Shown: positions 7,977-16,596 of the stretch, in pieces | How the letters are laid out: the number at the start of each line of letters is the position of its first letter | Numbering within the stretch: position 1 is the first letter of the stretch | From: Euryarchaeota archaeon UBA552 | Lineage (GTDB): Archaea; Thermoplasmatota; Poseidoniia; Poseidoniales; Thalassarchaeaceae | Direction of reading: 5' to 3' | Length of the DNA: 34,941 bases | Assembly: GCA_002499585.1 (NCBI GenBank) | Contig: DAMH01000019.1 | Span: 14,800-49,740 of the forward strand | Translations under genes and position numbers: made by a program | Notes under the pieces: generated by a model | Told to the model about the DNA's origin: nothing | Database searches by the model: none | The model's input: only the letters and a program-made list of their open reading frames with translations

Positions 7977-8990
7977 ATGGCGGGGGGCCCAGTTTCGTTT
8001 CACTCTGGCCAAGTACCTCCCAAGAAAGATGAGAATGCTGCCACCTCAGAACAGACAGCGCAGATGGAACAGGCATACGCGCAAATGCGGCGAAAAATGC
8101 GTATGGAGATGATGGACAAGTCTATCAAACACAAAATTATGGTCCTCTCCGGCAAAGGAGGAGTGGGCAAATCAACTGTTTCTGCTGGACTCGCTTTGAC
8201 ACTGGCAAGAAGAGGGATGTCGGTCGGTATTATGGATATCGACATCACCGGTCCTAACATCCCCAAGATGATGGGATTGGAAGATGCAGAATTACACGTA
8301 GAAGAAGGACAAATATTCCCAGCAATAGGCCCGGAAGGAATTAAAGTGATATCCATGGCATTCCTTATCGAAGACCCAGACAAACCCGTAATATGGCGGG
8401 GGCCGATTAAACTCGGGGCTATTCAACAATTCATAGGAGATGTGGCATGGGGAAACCTAGATGCTCTAATCATCGACTTCCCACCAGGAACCAGTGATGA
8501 ACCTTTGACAGTATCACAGAACCTTCCGGGCATAGATGGGGTGGTCATCGTTACAACTCCCCAGGAAGTTGCTCTGCTCGATAGCAGAAAATCGATTAAC
8601 TTTGCCAAAACAGTATCGCTTCCAGTCATAGGGGTAGTCGAAAATATGAGTGGCTATTCACTGTCTGGCACCGCTCCACCAGGATCCCCCATCACAATAA
8701 ACGGACCAGGCGGGAAGAATGTCGAGGTTAATTCGAATTCCGAGGGTAGGTGGGAGGCAGTTCTTGATGTGTTCAAATCCGGTGGGGGAGAAGTAGCTGC
8801 GCGTGACTTAGAAGTCCCTTTTTTGGGAAGAATTCCCTTCGACCCAGGAGTAGTGAGGGGGGGAGACGATGGAGTCCATAGAATCGTCGCAGATCCAGAT
8901 GGAGTAACAGCCAAATCCTTCGTTGGAGTAGTTGACAATATCATGGAAATTGTAGAGTCAACAGACCGCACTCCTGTCAATATTAGATGA
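7977..8990 (+). CDS. Mrp/NBP35/ApbC-family P-loop ATPase without cysteines
   Basis: A 337-residue MinD-like ATPase. SGKGGVGKST (58-67) is the deviant Walker A. DIDITGPNIP (87-96), DFPPGTSDE (167-175) and ENMSGY (222-227) are signatures of the Mrp/NBP35 family, which normally builds and transfers [4Fe-4S] clusters as a dimer bridged through a CxxC just after ENMS. Here that segment reads SLSGTAPP, and roughly 30 extra residues intervene before the family's GGGEVAARDLEVPFLGRIPFDP block. The whole protein contains no cysteine, so it cannot hold a cluster in the known way. It may be a neofunctionalised ATPase or may rely on a partner. The N-terminal region (20-50) is a Met/Arg/Gln-rich helix. The gene is divergent from arsC. 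Confidence 0.9.
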   Translation: MAGGPVSFHSGQVPPKKDENAATSEQTAQMEQAYAQMRRKMRMEMMDKSIKHKIMVLSGKGGVGKSTVSAGLALTLARRGMSVGIMDIDITGPNIPKMMGLEDAELHVEEGQIFPAIGPEGIKVISMAFLIEDPDKPVIWRGPIKLGAIQQFIGDVAWGNLDALIIDFPPGTSDEPLTVSQNLPGIDGVVIVTTPQEVALLDSRKSINFAKTVSLPVIGVVENMSGYSLSGTAPPGSPITINGPGGKNVEVNSNSEGRWEAVLDVFKSGGGEVAARDLEVPFLGRIPFDPGVVRGGDDGVHRIVADPDGVTAKSFVGVVDNIMEIVESTDRTPVNIR

Positions 8991-9044
8991 CATCAATGTA
9001 AGGGTTTCATTCATGATGTAGATCCGACTCGCATGGTGTAGGTA

Positions 9045-11120
9045 ATGGCTCAGACTGGAATATACTTGACTTGGGTGACTGCTGCAATTTTGTGCAGTGT
9101 AGCACTAATGCCTGTCCTCAAGCCTAGGTTCGTTAAACACTCTTGGAGTGCTTACGTTGACATGTTTAGAAGATATTGGTTCCACATGCTGATTGTTTTC
9201 TCAGTCTATCTTTGGAAAGATCCTCTAGATCAAATCGATAGGGCATTAATGGCGAGCACCAGAATCGAGATCACACCCTACATCTATGCCATAGAGGGGG
9301 ATGTCGTCCTATGGATCCAAAAAGGCTTCAAATCAGACTTTCTGACCGAGGTTCTCACCCACTTCTATGTAATGGGGTATATGACAGCGATTTTTTCCGC
9401 TTTCATATATCCAATATATGCCGATGACAGGTACATGGCTGACAGGATAGCACTCACGATGTTCTATGTCTACATACTCGCTATCCCATTCTACCTATTC
9501 CTCAATGTCAGGGTGACTGGTGATGTGATACCCGGCATGGAGACGTTAGCATACGATTTGACCCCTGAGATCAGAAATTGGTTCGTCCAGATAGATCCTT
9601 TCACGAATGGGATGCCGAGTCTTCACATCGGAATGCCTTTTGCAATATGGTTGGCATTTGTTCGGTGGGACGAAGATGGACGATGGAATAGGTTCGCGAA
9701 TGTTCTTGCGGTTTTTGTTATCTTGACAGCCTTTACAATCGTGTATTTGGGAATACACTGGATCTCCGATATGCTCGGGGGACTCCTTATCGCCCATTTC
9801 GCTGTAAACCTTGCCGACAAGACACGAGTGGCAGTTTGGTCCGCGTTTGACGAGCGCCTCATCGGTCGTAGATTTGCCTACTTTGTGGACAATCCAAGAC
9901 TTGCTTTGAGAAACGCTAGGACGATACTACAGCGTGCCGTTGAGCCTTACAGACAGGCATCGAAGAAACAGACATCTGTTGCTATTATCACCGTCCTTCT
10001 CCTCACAACGACGATTCTTGTTTATGATGCAACACACCAATCATTCCCGCTTGAAGGGGTGGAGGTTCCGTCCGGAGCCACAGGGGATGGCGATTGGATG
10101 ATAGCCGTAAATGAAACTGCAGGTGAGAACACGGCAATTATTGCATGGAATCTGAGCACCACAGAGTCCTATGAAGTGGGAGGAGCACCGTGGGATGCAC
10201 CTCCTTCTGTTGAGATCTCAGGAGAAAAAATGGTCATTTACAACGGCTCAAGGTATGATTGGTTCAAAATCGACCCATCTTTTGGTAGAATAACGCCAGA
10301 ATACACAACAAGCTTGCCATTGGAGATTGAGGGCCTGGGAATAGGATCAACTCTGGATGGGACAGCCTACGTCGCACTTCTCAGCGATCAGGGGATAATT
10401 GTGAAGAGCCCCAGTGGCGTTGACATCCTCAGGATCGAGGATTCCTCGGATGCTACGGCTTTGACCGTCAGTGGTGATACGATAGTATGGGGTGCAAATG
10501 GATCAGACGGGCCTGAAATAAGTATGTACTCAGTCTCAGGCGAGACTCGTCAGAATTACTTTGTGAACGCCTCATCTGATTTAGAAACCGAATTAACTTT
10601 GCTGGAAGCTAACATTGACGTCGATCCAAGAAACGGCACGATCACGGAGATATCGGCAGACGGGACCTCTATCGCTGTAACGGTCGACGTCGGAGCACTA
10701 AGGCGGGTTATGTTGATTGATAGAGTGCTTGGAAATTCAGAGATTATATCCGAACCCGCATGGGATGCGTGGAGTCCACATCTGACGTCAGAAAAGATAG
10801 TGTATCTTCAAATCACCTCCTTCTTTCCGTCAGACGATCCATACGAATCCAACGATGTATACCTTTACGATAGATCAACATCTGATAATGTAAGACTGAC
10901 AAGTGGATCATCATCGGTTCACAAAGACCCAAGAGTTGTATCAATAGGGGCTGCGTGGTTGGTGACAGACGGCGATGAAAACCCAGTGCTGGAGATATAC
11001 GATATGGAGGAAACTTTCGAGCCATACTCGAGGGTACTTCTGCAAGCAGCTGTAGTCATGTTGGTCCCCTTGTTGATGGTATGGACTGTTCAAACAGCCT
11101 CAGAGAAAAGGGCCGGCTAG
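9045..11120 (+). CDS. PAP2-family (Aur1-like) membrane phosphatase/transferase fused to an external propeller-like domain
   Basis: A 691-residue protein. The first 260 residues hold six or seven membrane helices and the PAP2 catalytic motifs NGMPSLHIG (189-197, His194) and GIHWISD (236-242, His238 and Asp242), arranged as in the inositol-phosphorylceramide synthase (Aur1) branch. Such enzymes move phospho-head groups or dephosphorylate polyprenyl phosphates. After a further helix at about 311-328 comes a 340-residue region with repeated strands, including AWDAWSPHLTSEKIVYL and NDVYLYDRSTSDNVRLTSG, typical of TolB/WD40-like propellers. A last membrane helix lies at about 668-686. GGTG at 9035-9038 is a ribosome binding site six bases before the ATG. 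The stop overlaps that of nadA on the other strand. The substrate is unknown. Confidence 0.85.
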   Translation: MAQTGIYLTWVTAAILCSVALMPVLKPRFVKHSWSAYVDMFRRYWFHMLIVFSVYLWKDPLDQIDRALMASTRIEITPYIYAIEGDVVLWIQKGFKSDFLTEVLTHFYVMGYMTAIFSAFIYPIYADDRYMADRIALTMFYVYILAIPFYLFLNVRVTGDVIPGMETLAYDLTPEIRNWFVQIDPFTNGMPSLHIGMPFAIWLAFVRWDEDGRWNRFANVLAVFVILTAFTIVYLGIHWISDMLGGLLIAHFAVNLADKTRVAVWSAFDERLIGRRFAYFVDNPRLALRNARTILQRAVEPYRQASKKQTSVAIITVLLLTTTILVYDATHQSFPLEGVEVPSGATGDGDWMIAVNETAGENTAIIAWNLSTTESYEVGGAPWDAPPSVEISGEKMVIYNGSRYDWFKIDPSFGRITPEYTTSLPLEIEGLGIGSTLDGTAYVALLSDQGIIVKSPSGVDILRIEDSSDATALTVSGDTIVWGANGSDGPEISMYSVSGETRQNYFVNASSDLETELTLLEANIDVDPRNGTITEISADGTSIAVTVDVGALRRVMLIDRVLGNSEIISEPAWDAWSPHLTSEKIVYLQITSFFPSDDPYESNDVYLYDRSTSDNVRLTSGSSSVHKDPRVVSIGAAWLVTDGDENPVLEIYDMEETFEPYSRVLLQAAVVMLVPLLMVWTVQTASEKRAG

Positions 11121-12232
11121 CAGTCAGACATAGCAAACATCTGGTCGAGAGACATCCTTGCCCTCGTTATCACTGAATCTTCGATTTCAATTATCTGGTC
11201 AGCGTCAGGAGCCTCGATAGATTGCAGGATGTCCTCGAGATGAGTCCTCTTCATGTGCCTGCACATGGTACAAGACCCCATTAACTCGATTGGATGATCT
11301 GATTCTGCTATGGCTCTTTCAGCCGTTCCACATTCCGTAATCATCATTATCGCAGCCCCCTCGTCTCTGCTTGCCCTCTTGGCTTCTATGAGGATTTTTT
11401 CAGAACTGCCGACAAAGTCACTCGCATTCAGTACATCCTCTGCGCATTCGGGGTGAGCTAGAACCCTGAGGTCAATCCCCCGCTTTGCTGCCTCTCTTCT
11501 TTGGCGGTCAATGGTGCTTGCAGTGAATGCGGCATGTACCTCACAATCCCCCTCATGGAGAAAAACTGTCTTCTTTCCAGCGAGGTGTTTCTTAAGGTGC
11601 TGTCCCATCAACCTATCCGGCACGAATATCAACTGGTCACCCGGCAACTTCTCGGCAATTGCGAGATAATTGCTACTGGTAACACAAACGTCACATTCGG
11701 CCTTCACAGCGGCCGTTGTGTTGATGTAGCACGCGACCGGAACCCCAGGGTGCATTTCTTTCATTGCTATTACATCTGCTGCGGTAATCCCTTCAGAGAG
11801 TGAGCAGCCTGCCTCGGGAGAAGGATGAATCACCCTTTTGCCCGGGCTGAGAATTTTAGCAGTTTCAGCCATGAAACGAACGCTTGAGAATAAAATTGTT
11901 GATTGAGGTGCGTCTCGTGCTATCTTAGACAGACTGTAACTGTCCCCGACGGCATCTGCAACACCGTAAACGATATCTGGAGTCTGGTAAGTGTGTGCGA
12001 TTAAGATCACATCCTTCTGTTGTTTGAGTCGGTTTATTCGCAGTGTCATGGGTGCTATGGTCTTACACGCTTCCAATGTCCACCTCAATCTTTGACCGAT
12101 TCTTTCCATTAAGCGATTTGCCTCATCGTTAATCTCTTGCGAAGTAAAGTCCGGATCACTGGTGATCCTCGGCCTCATGGGCAGAGGTGGCATCTTCATC
12201 GACATCTCGGTGTTGTCTCCGACCAAGACCAT
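11117..12232 (-). CDS. nadA: quinolinate synthase
   Basis: Condenses iminoaspartate with dihydroxyacetone phosphate to quinolinate for NAD synthesis, using a [4Fe-4S] cluster. The 371 residues contain AHTYQTPDIV (79-88), GDSYSLS (96-102), HPSPEAGCSLSEG with Cys143, ECDVCVTSSN with Cys183, PDRLMGQHL (205-213), HPEC (260-263) and the C-terminal SCTMCRHMKRTHLEDI. Cys143, Cys183 and Cys321 or Cys324 are the likely three cluster ligands. The neighbouring NAD genes nadB and nadC are not in the window. The 3' end is convergent with the PAP2 gene and the two share a CTAG, which provides both TAG stops. Nearby Met codons (11, 13 or 19) could also be the start. Confidence 0.96.
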   Translation of the reverse strand: MVLVGDNTEMSMKMPPLPMRPRITSDPDFTSQEINDEANRLMERIGQRLRWTLEACKTIAPMTLRINRLKQQKDVILIAHTYQTPDIVYGVADAVGDSYSLSKIARDAPQSTILFSSVRFMAETAKILSPGKRVIHPSPEAGCSLSEGITAADVIAMKEMHPGVPVACYINTTAAVKAECDVCVTSSNYLAIAEKLPGDQLIFVPDRLMGQHLKKHLAGKKTVFLHEGDCEVHAAFTASTIDRQRREAAKRGIDLRVLAHPECAEDVLNASDFVGSSEKILIEAKRASRDEGAAIMMITECGTAERAIAESDHPIELMGSCTMCRHMKRTHLEDILQSIEAPDADQIIEIEDSVITRARMSLDQMFAMSDC

Positions 12233-12376
12233 GTTGTTAACAGGTATCCAAGTTCAATATGAATGGATGTTTTGGACGCTGCCAATAATTTTGTCATTGT
12301 GACCGATAGGGATCGATACATCTCAGAAACCTCGCATCAAAGTAATGCCTTTGAAGGCGACTTCCCTAGGGTAACC

Positions 12377-13030
12377 ATGACGGACAGCACATGGTCGCCC
12401 TGGGTTCCGGGAGACACACTCCACAACGGTGCTGAAGCCGTAGTGACTTCTGGTTATTGGCTCGGTGATTCAGCTGTGTTAAAGAAGCGGGTGACCAGAG
12501 GTTACAGACATCCAAAATTGGATGAGAGTCTGACAAGACAAAGAATTTTTGCAGAGGCGAGAATATTATCGAGGTTAAATCGAGTCGGAGTTCAATCGCC
12601 GTTATTACTTGCGATGGACCCCTATGAGGGCTGGTTAATGATGAGCATGATAGAAGGCCCTAGTTTGTCCACAGCTCTCAATGACGGTGTGAGTGACCAG
12701 GCAGAATTTATGTTGGGAGCGGCACTGAGACAACTTCACTCATTGGGAATTTCTCATGGGGATGTGACCACGCTGAATGCGATACTCACTGAGCACGGGG
12801 TTACATTGGTTGATTTTGGATTGGGGCGGCTTGTTGCGGAAATCGAACATCAGGGACTAGATTTACATTCAATTTATGAATGCCTATCAGCACATCATTC
12901 TGATCGGCCAGATGCAATGGACAGAGTACTAGAGGGCTACCGAGATAAGACAATCATCGATAATTATGATCCATCTGATGTTGTTCTTCGCTTTGAGGAA
13001 ATCAAGGGACGGGTGAGATATCATGCATAA
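12377..13030 (+). CDS. bud32: KEOPS complex kinase/ATPase Bud32
   Basis: A small atypical protein kinase whose ATPase activity supports Kae1 in making tRNA t6A. The N-terminal GAEAVV (residues 17-22 from the ATG at 12377) is the nucleotide loop. KKRVTRGYRHPKLDESLTRQR followed by EARIL is the Bud32 signature with the lysine and glutamate. GISHGDVTTLNAI is the catalytic loop and DFGLG the metal-binding motif. From 12377 the protein is 217 residues, the usual length. The same frame is open from an ATG at 12263, adding 38 residues with no resemblance to the family, so the later ATG is preferred though no clear ribosome binding site precedes it. It overlaps rdgB by eight bases. Kae1 is not in the window. 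Confidence 0.92.
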   Translation: MTDSTWSPWVPGDTLHNGAEAVVTSGYWLGDSAVLKKRVTRGYRHPKLDESLTRQRIFAEARILSRLNRVGVQSPLLLAMDPYEGWLMMSMIEGPSLSTALNDGVSDQAEFMLGAALRQLHSLGISHGDVTTLNAILTEHGVTLVDFGLGRLVAEIEHQGLDLHSIYECLSAHHSDRPDAMDRVLEGYRDKTIIDNYDPSDVVLRFEEIKGRVRYHA

Positions 13031-13631
13031 CGAAGATCATGCAAGCATTTTCTTCCACAGCGGAAATAAAAACAAGATTTCAGAGGCATCGCAGGCTCTC
13101 AACAGATTTCACGCAAAAGTAAGACCATTCGACGAACTTCAACAAGACGTTGTGGTCATAGAACCACAAATGGATGAATTCGAGGCGATAGTTAAATCCA
13201 AGTTGAACCAAGTGCTCAGCCAAACCAACCCCGATCTGAAAGATAATTGGGTAATGGTCGAGGATTCGGGTCTTGTCATCGATGAACTCGGAGGTTTCCC
13301 GGGCCCTTACTCTTCCTATGTGTACGCCTCTATTGGTGTCGAGGGTATAATCCGACTCATGACAGGCGCATCCACCCGGTCAGCGAGATATATTTCCTCC
13401 CTTGCAGTATGGAACGGAAATGAAGTCCACCAATTCACTGAAACCTGCGAAGGTAAAATATCATTGGAACCTGCAGGAGAAAACGGCTTTGGTTATGACC
13501 CAATATTCATCCCAAGGGATGGAGATGGACAGACCTTTTCACAAATGAAATCAAACCAGAAAAATGAGATTTCACATCGGTCCAAGGCCCTCTATTCCAT
13601 GGCCAACACATTGCTTCTTCCGTCAATCTGA
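13023..13631 (+). CDS. rdgB: XTP/dITP diphosphatase (RdgB/HAM1)
   Basis: Hydrolyses non-canonical purine triphosphates (ITP, dITP, XTP) to monophosphates, cleaning the nucleotide pool. The 202-residue protein has the N-terminal FHSGNKNKISEA loop (family SxNxxKxxE), VEDSGLVIDELGGFPGPYS, GENGFGYDPIFIP and KNEISHRSKAL, all in family order. Its ATG lies inside the end of bud32 (eight-base overlap), indicating translational coupling. Confidence 0.95.
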   Translation: MHNEDHASIFFHSGNKNKISEASQALNRFHAKVRPFDELQQDVVVIEPQMDEFEAIVKSKLNQVLSQTNPDLKDNWVMVEDSGLVIDELGGFPGPYSSYVYASIGVEGIIRLMTGASTRSARYISSLAVWNGNEVHQFTETCEGKISLEPAGENGFGYDPIFIPRDGDGQTFSQMKSNQKNEISHRSKALYSMANTLLLPSI

Positions 13632-13658
13632 ATATATATCGCTTCGACGACACCTCAG

Positions 13659-14486
13659 ATGGCATCGATCCTCAGGCTGTCAATCTGGGCATTATTCATA
13701 CTGGGGGTTCCATCTTTCCTCGTCTTGCAAGGATCGTTTACCCCGGTCATTCGGATAGCGGGTGCAACTACTTTGCTAGCCTTGCTTTCGGTTTTGCTTT
13801 TCACAGGCAAACCAAAACAGGATTCAATTGCAGCCATTTCTAATCTCCAAACAAAAACTGCTGTGGTAAATAGCGAACAAAAATACGACAATGAGCCAAC
13901 AAAAATTGAAGCCACACCTACTTCAGAAAAGGGCTCAGAAGTCAAAGAAGTCACACTCAATAACACAGAAGATCAAGATTTCCAAGTCATTGAACCTTCG
14001 CCTGCCCCCTCCTCAAAGGTGGCGGAAAAATATGCGGTCATCAGTGATGCTCAGATTGAATTTGAGGACCAGGTTGAGCGATATGTCGAAGACCGCCGGG
14101 AGAGGCGATCTGAAATCAAGGAAAGAATCGAGAGGGAGAGGAGGAAGGCACTAGCTCCGATGAGAGCACGAAGATTAAGGGAATGGGCCCAGCAAGAAGA
14201 CGGTGAAGGCTTGCACGATCTAATCGAAACCACCCAACACGGACTTACAATTATTGAATATGATACCAGTAGTAAAAATAAAAAAAACAAGGGTTCAACC
14301 TACATTCGTCTAGATGAGGATAGAATCCTCAAAATATCTAGGGATATAACATTCCAATCAACCAAAAATCCAGGACAGAATTCTGAGATGGTGGAATCCC
14401 AGCCCTCAGATCGAGTTAATGACAACCCGGGAAATCCACCTGCTCCTCCCGAAGGAATGCCGCCACCACCTCCTCCCGAGATGTAA
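13659..14486 (+). CDS. membrane-anchored coiled-coil protein of unknown function
   Basis: A 275-residue protein that I do not recognise. Two adjacent hydrophobic helices (about 5-23 and 29-48) anchor the N-terminus. A polar, Thr/Ser/Lys-rich linker (50-125) follows. Then comes a highly charged helix containing QVERYVEDRRERR and ERIERERRKALAPMRARR (about 135-175), likely coiled coil. A small folded part follows (LHDLIETTQHGLTIIEY...STYIRLDEDRILKISRDI). The C-terminus is a proline-rich tail ending PPPPPPEM. It follows rdgB by 27 bases and precedes an enoyl-CoA hydratase gene by 32, so it is probably part of the same transcript. A scaffold role is inferred from architecture only. Confidence 0.7.
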   Translation: MASILRLSIWALFILGVPSFLVLQGSFTPVIRIAGATTLLALLSVLLFTGKPKQDSIAAISNLQTKTAVVNSEQKYDNEPTKIEATPTSEKGSEVKEVTLNNTEDQDFQVIEPSPAPSSKVAEKYAVISDAQIEFEDQVERYVEDRRERRSEIKERIERERRKALAPMRARRLREWAQQEDGEGLHDLIETTQHGLTIIEYDTSSKNKKNKGSTYIRLDEDRILKISRDITFQSTKNPGQNSEMVESQPSDRVNDNPGNPPAPPEGMPPPPPPEM

Positions 14487-14518
14487 TCACCGAAGGAGAA
14501 GTTGAACTGTGAGTAGCC

Positions 14519-15358
14519 TTGCCACCTGATATGACCAACGATATGCTACTGACAGATAGGATCGAAATTCAGACACATCCCGAAGGCGGAGTCATTGAGA
14601 TTTGGACCTTGAATAGACCTGAAAGACTCAATGCTTTGAACTGGGCCACACATGCAGAGCTAATCGAAGCCTGTGAGCGAGTTGAATCCGATGATTCGGT
14701 CAGAGTTGTGGTCATTACTGGATCTCAGCCCATTGAAACTAGTGGACGTCAAAAGCCTAAATCATTTGCAGCTGGCGCTGATATTTCGGAATTTTCAGGC
14801 AAGAACTCAGACGATGTGAGGCCAAAATTTGAAAATAATGCTTGGGAAAGGGTATGGAATCTCTCGAAGCCCACCATCGCAATGGTAGATGGATTCGCTC
14901 TGGGTGGAGGGACTGAATTGGCTCTATCATGTGATATCAGGATAGCATCCGAAGAATCGAAGTTCGGTCAGCCAGAAATCAACCTCGGTTTGATACCCGG
15001 AGGCGGAGGCACTCAGAGATTAACACAATTGGTTGGGTATGGGGTATCAATGGAGATGATTCTCACCGGTGATATGATCACCGCTGAAAGGGCTAAGGAT
15101 ATTGGTCTGGTAAATAGAGTGGTCCCTTCATCAGAACTGATGAACGTAACATTGGATATCGCGATGGAAATTGGAAAAAAATCTCCAGCGGTATTGAAAG
15201 TTGCTAAGAGAGCTGTCAGATCTGCGTTGGACTTGCCGGTCTCGCAGGGAATCTTGGCAGAGCGGTCAGAATTCGTTGCCTTGTTTGATACAGAGGATAC
15301 CACCATAGGCGTTGAAGCATTTCTCTCCAAGAACAAACCAGAATGGGTTGGAAGATAG
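14519..15358 (+). CDS. enoyl-CoA hydratase/isomerase family protein
   Basis: A crotonase-fold enzyme, 279 residues. FAAGADISEF and DGFALGGGTELALSCD form the oxyanion hole and carry the first catalytic Glu. GQPEINLGLIPGGGGTQR carries the second. With both glutamates present, true 2-trans-enoyl-CoA hydration in beta-oxidation is the most likely reaction. A 15-residue polar loop (SQPIETSGRQKPKS) precedes the oxyanion strand. The listed start is TTG at 14519, with GTGA six bases ahead. ATGs at 14531 and 14543 are alternatives and the choice is not settled. It is followed 39 bases later by the UPF0200 gene. Confidence 0.9.
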   Translation: MPPDMTNDMLLTDRIEIQTHPEGGVIEIWTLNRPERLNALNWATHAELIEACERVESDDSVRVVVITGSQPIETSGRQKPKSFAAGADISEFSGKNSDDVRPKFENNAWERVWNLSKPTIAMVDGFALGGGTELALSCDIRIASEESKFGQPEINLGLIPGGGGTQRLTQLVGYGVSMEMILTGDMITAERAKDIGLVNRVVPSSELMNVTLDIAMEIGKKSPAVLKVAKRAVRSALDLPVSQGILAERSEFVALFDTEDTTIGVEAFLSKNKPEWVGR

Positions 15359-15397
15359 CGCCGTGACAATCAATAGCCACCAAACCCACAGGCGGAC

Positions 15398-15943
15398 ATG
15401 GCAGACAACCGAATAGTTGTACTCTCAGGTCCGCCAGGGTCAGGTAAGGCAAAGGTCGGCGAAATACTCGGTTCGCGCGGGTGGGAGGTAATCTCGCTGG
15501 GCGATGTTGTCCGGGACGAAGTCAAGTCCAGAGGCCTTGAACCCACATCAACCAATATGAGCTTAGCCGCAAAAGAATTGAGAGAAGAATTTGGCCCTTC
15601 AGCAATAATGGAAAGAGTCTTACCCAAAATAGACGCAGTCTCCGAGAACAATCACACTGTTATCGACGGTATACGCCAGATAGAGGAGCTAGAAAGACTG
15701 CAGTCATCGCAGCCGCGAATTGTAGTTATCGCGATTGATGCATCTGAAGAGATCAGAAGGAAGAGAGTAACAAACCGAGCAAGGTCGGATGATAGTCACT
15801 TCGAAGATAGAGAAGAAAGAGAATGGGGATGGGGGCTGGAAATAGTCATGCAGTTGGCTGATATCACGATCGAGAATAATGGCACAGAGGGTGATTTTGT
15901 GATTAAAATAAACAAAGCATTGCAATCAATTGGAGTGATTTAA
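15398..15943 (+). CDS. UPF0200-family P-loop nucleotide kinase-like protein
   Basis: A 181-residue archaeal P-loop protein related in fold to adenylate and dephospho-CoA kinases. Family blocks are visible: ISLGDVVRDEVKSRGLEPT, AKELREEFGPSAIMERVLPKI, VIDGIR and RARSDD, then a charged segment and the C-terminal LADITIENNG. The Walker A is GPPGSGKAKV (residues 11-20): the Ser/Thr that coordinates Mg2+ is Ala (codon GCA), whereas UPF0200 proteins I know have GKS. This may weaken NTP hydrolysis. The physiological substrate of the family is not established. The window separately encodes a DUF359-type dephospho-CoA kinase at its right end, so this protein is unlikely to be needed for that step. Confidence 0.88.
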   Translation: MADNRIVVLSGPPGSGKAKVGEILGSRGWEVISLGDVVRDEVKSRGLEPTSTNMSLAAKELREEFGPSAIMERVLPKIDAVSENNHTVIDGIRQIEELERLQSSQPRIVVIAIDASEEIRRKRVTNRARSDDSHFEDREEREWGWGLEIVMQLADITIENNGTEGDFVIKINKALQSIGVI

Positions 15944-16012
15944 CCTATCAAAAAATCGTCCAATCCAACCGACTGAATCAATAATGCCGGACAATGTGTA
16001 GTATCCATGATT

Positions 16013-16435
16013 TCACTCGGATCTACTCATGTGTAGATAACCCGAGTATCCCATAAGTGCCAAGAGAACGAGGATGGGGGCAAACTGAAGGACTGGAACA
16101 TAGTATTCATTCGTTCCGGAAAGGAATAACAGGACTGGGAAAGTTATTACCAATGTCAATCCCGACAACAAGGCTACCTTTGCAACCCCTTGCTCATCTA
16201 ACATCAAGGCGGATCCGATAGCAAAAATACCATACGGGATGCCGAATATCCCCCAACCTTCTTCATACCCCGTGGCAATTTGCAGTTCACGATCCGATAG
16301 AGTACCATAATGGTCCTGAAGGGCGGTTTTTGCAACTTCTGAGGCTTCAACAAGGTTGTACAAACTGAAAAGAATGTTAACAACTCCGAGTCCTAACAGC
16401 CAATATTTTGGGTTCATTAATTTCATCATATCCAT
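16013..16435 (-). CDS. four-helix integral membrane protein of unknown function
   Basis: A 140-residue protein with four predicted membrane helices at about 11-28, 62-80, 85-106 and 112-132, and a polar loop (31-60) between the first two. No family is recognised and no catalytic motif is visible. The start is supported by AGGTG (minus strand, 16447-16443), seven bases ahead of the ATG. It stands alone on the minus strand, divergent from the SPFH gene. Confidence 0.7.
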   Translation of the reverse strand: MDMMKLMNPKYWLLGLGVVNILFSLYNLVEASEVAKTALQDHYGTLSDRELQIATGYEEGWGIFGIPYGIFAIGSALMLDEQGVAKVALLSGLTLVITFPVLLFLSGTNEYYVPVLQFAPILVLLALMGYSGYLHMSRSE

Positions 16436-16566
16436 AGTAAAACACCTGATTTGTGATGGCTAAGTGGTTTTGAGCAAGGGATATGAACTATTCCCTTTTT
16501 ATTTACTCTGAACATCCAAAAAACATCTTCAACCATCCCCACGGATGAATAATAGAGCGATGATAT

Positions 16567-16576
16567 GATTATATCT
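16567..16576 (+). promoter_or_regulatory. TATA box for the SPFH gene (leaderless)
   Basis: GATTATATCT is centred about 25 bases before the ATG at 16597. No ribosome binding site lies between them, which fits a leaderless transcript. Confidence 0.55.
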
Positions 16577-16596
16577 AATCACAATTACCATCAGAT

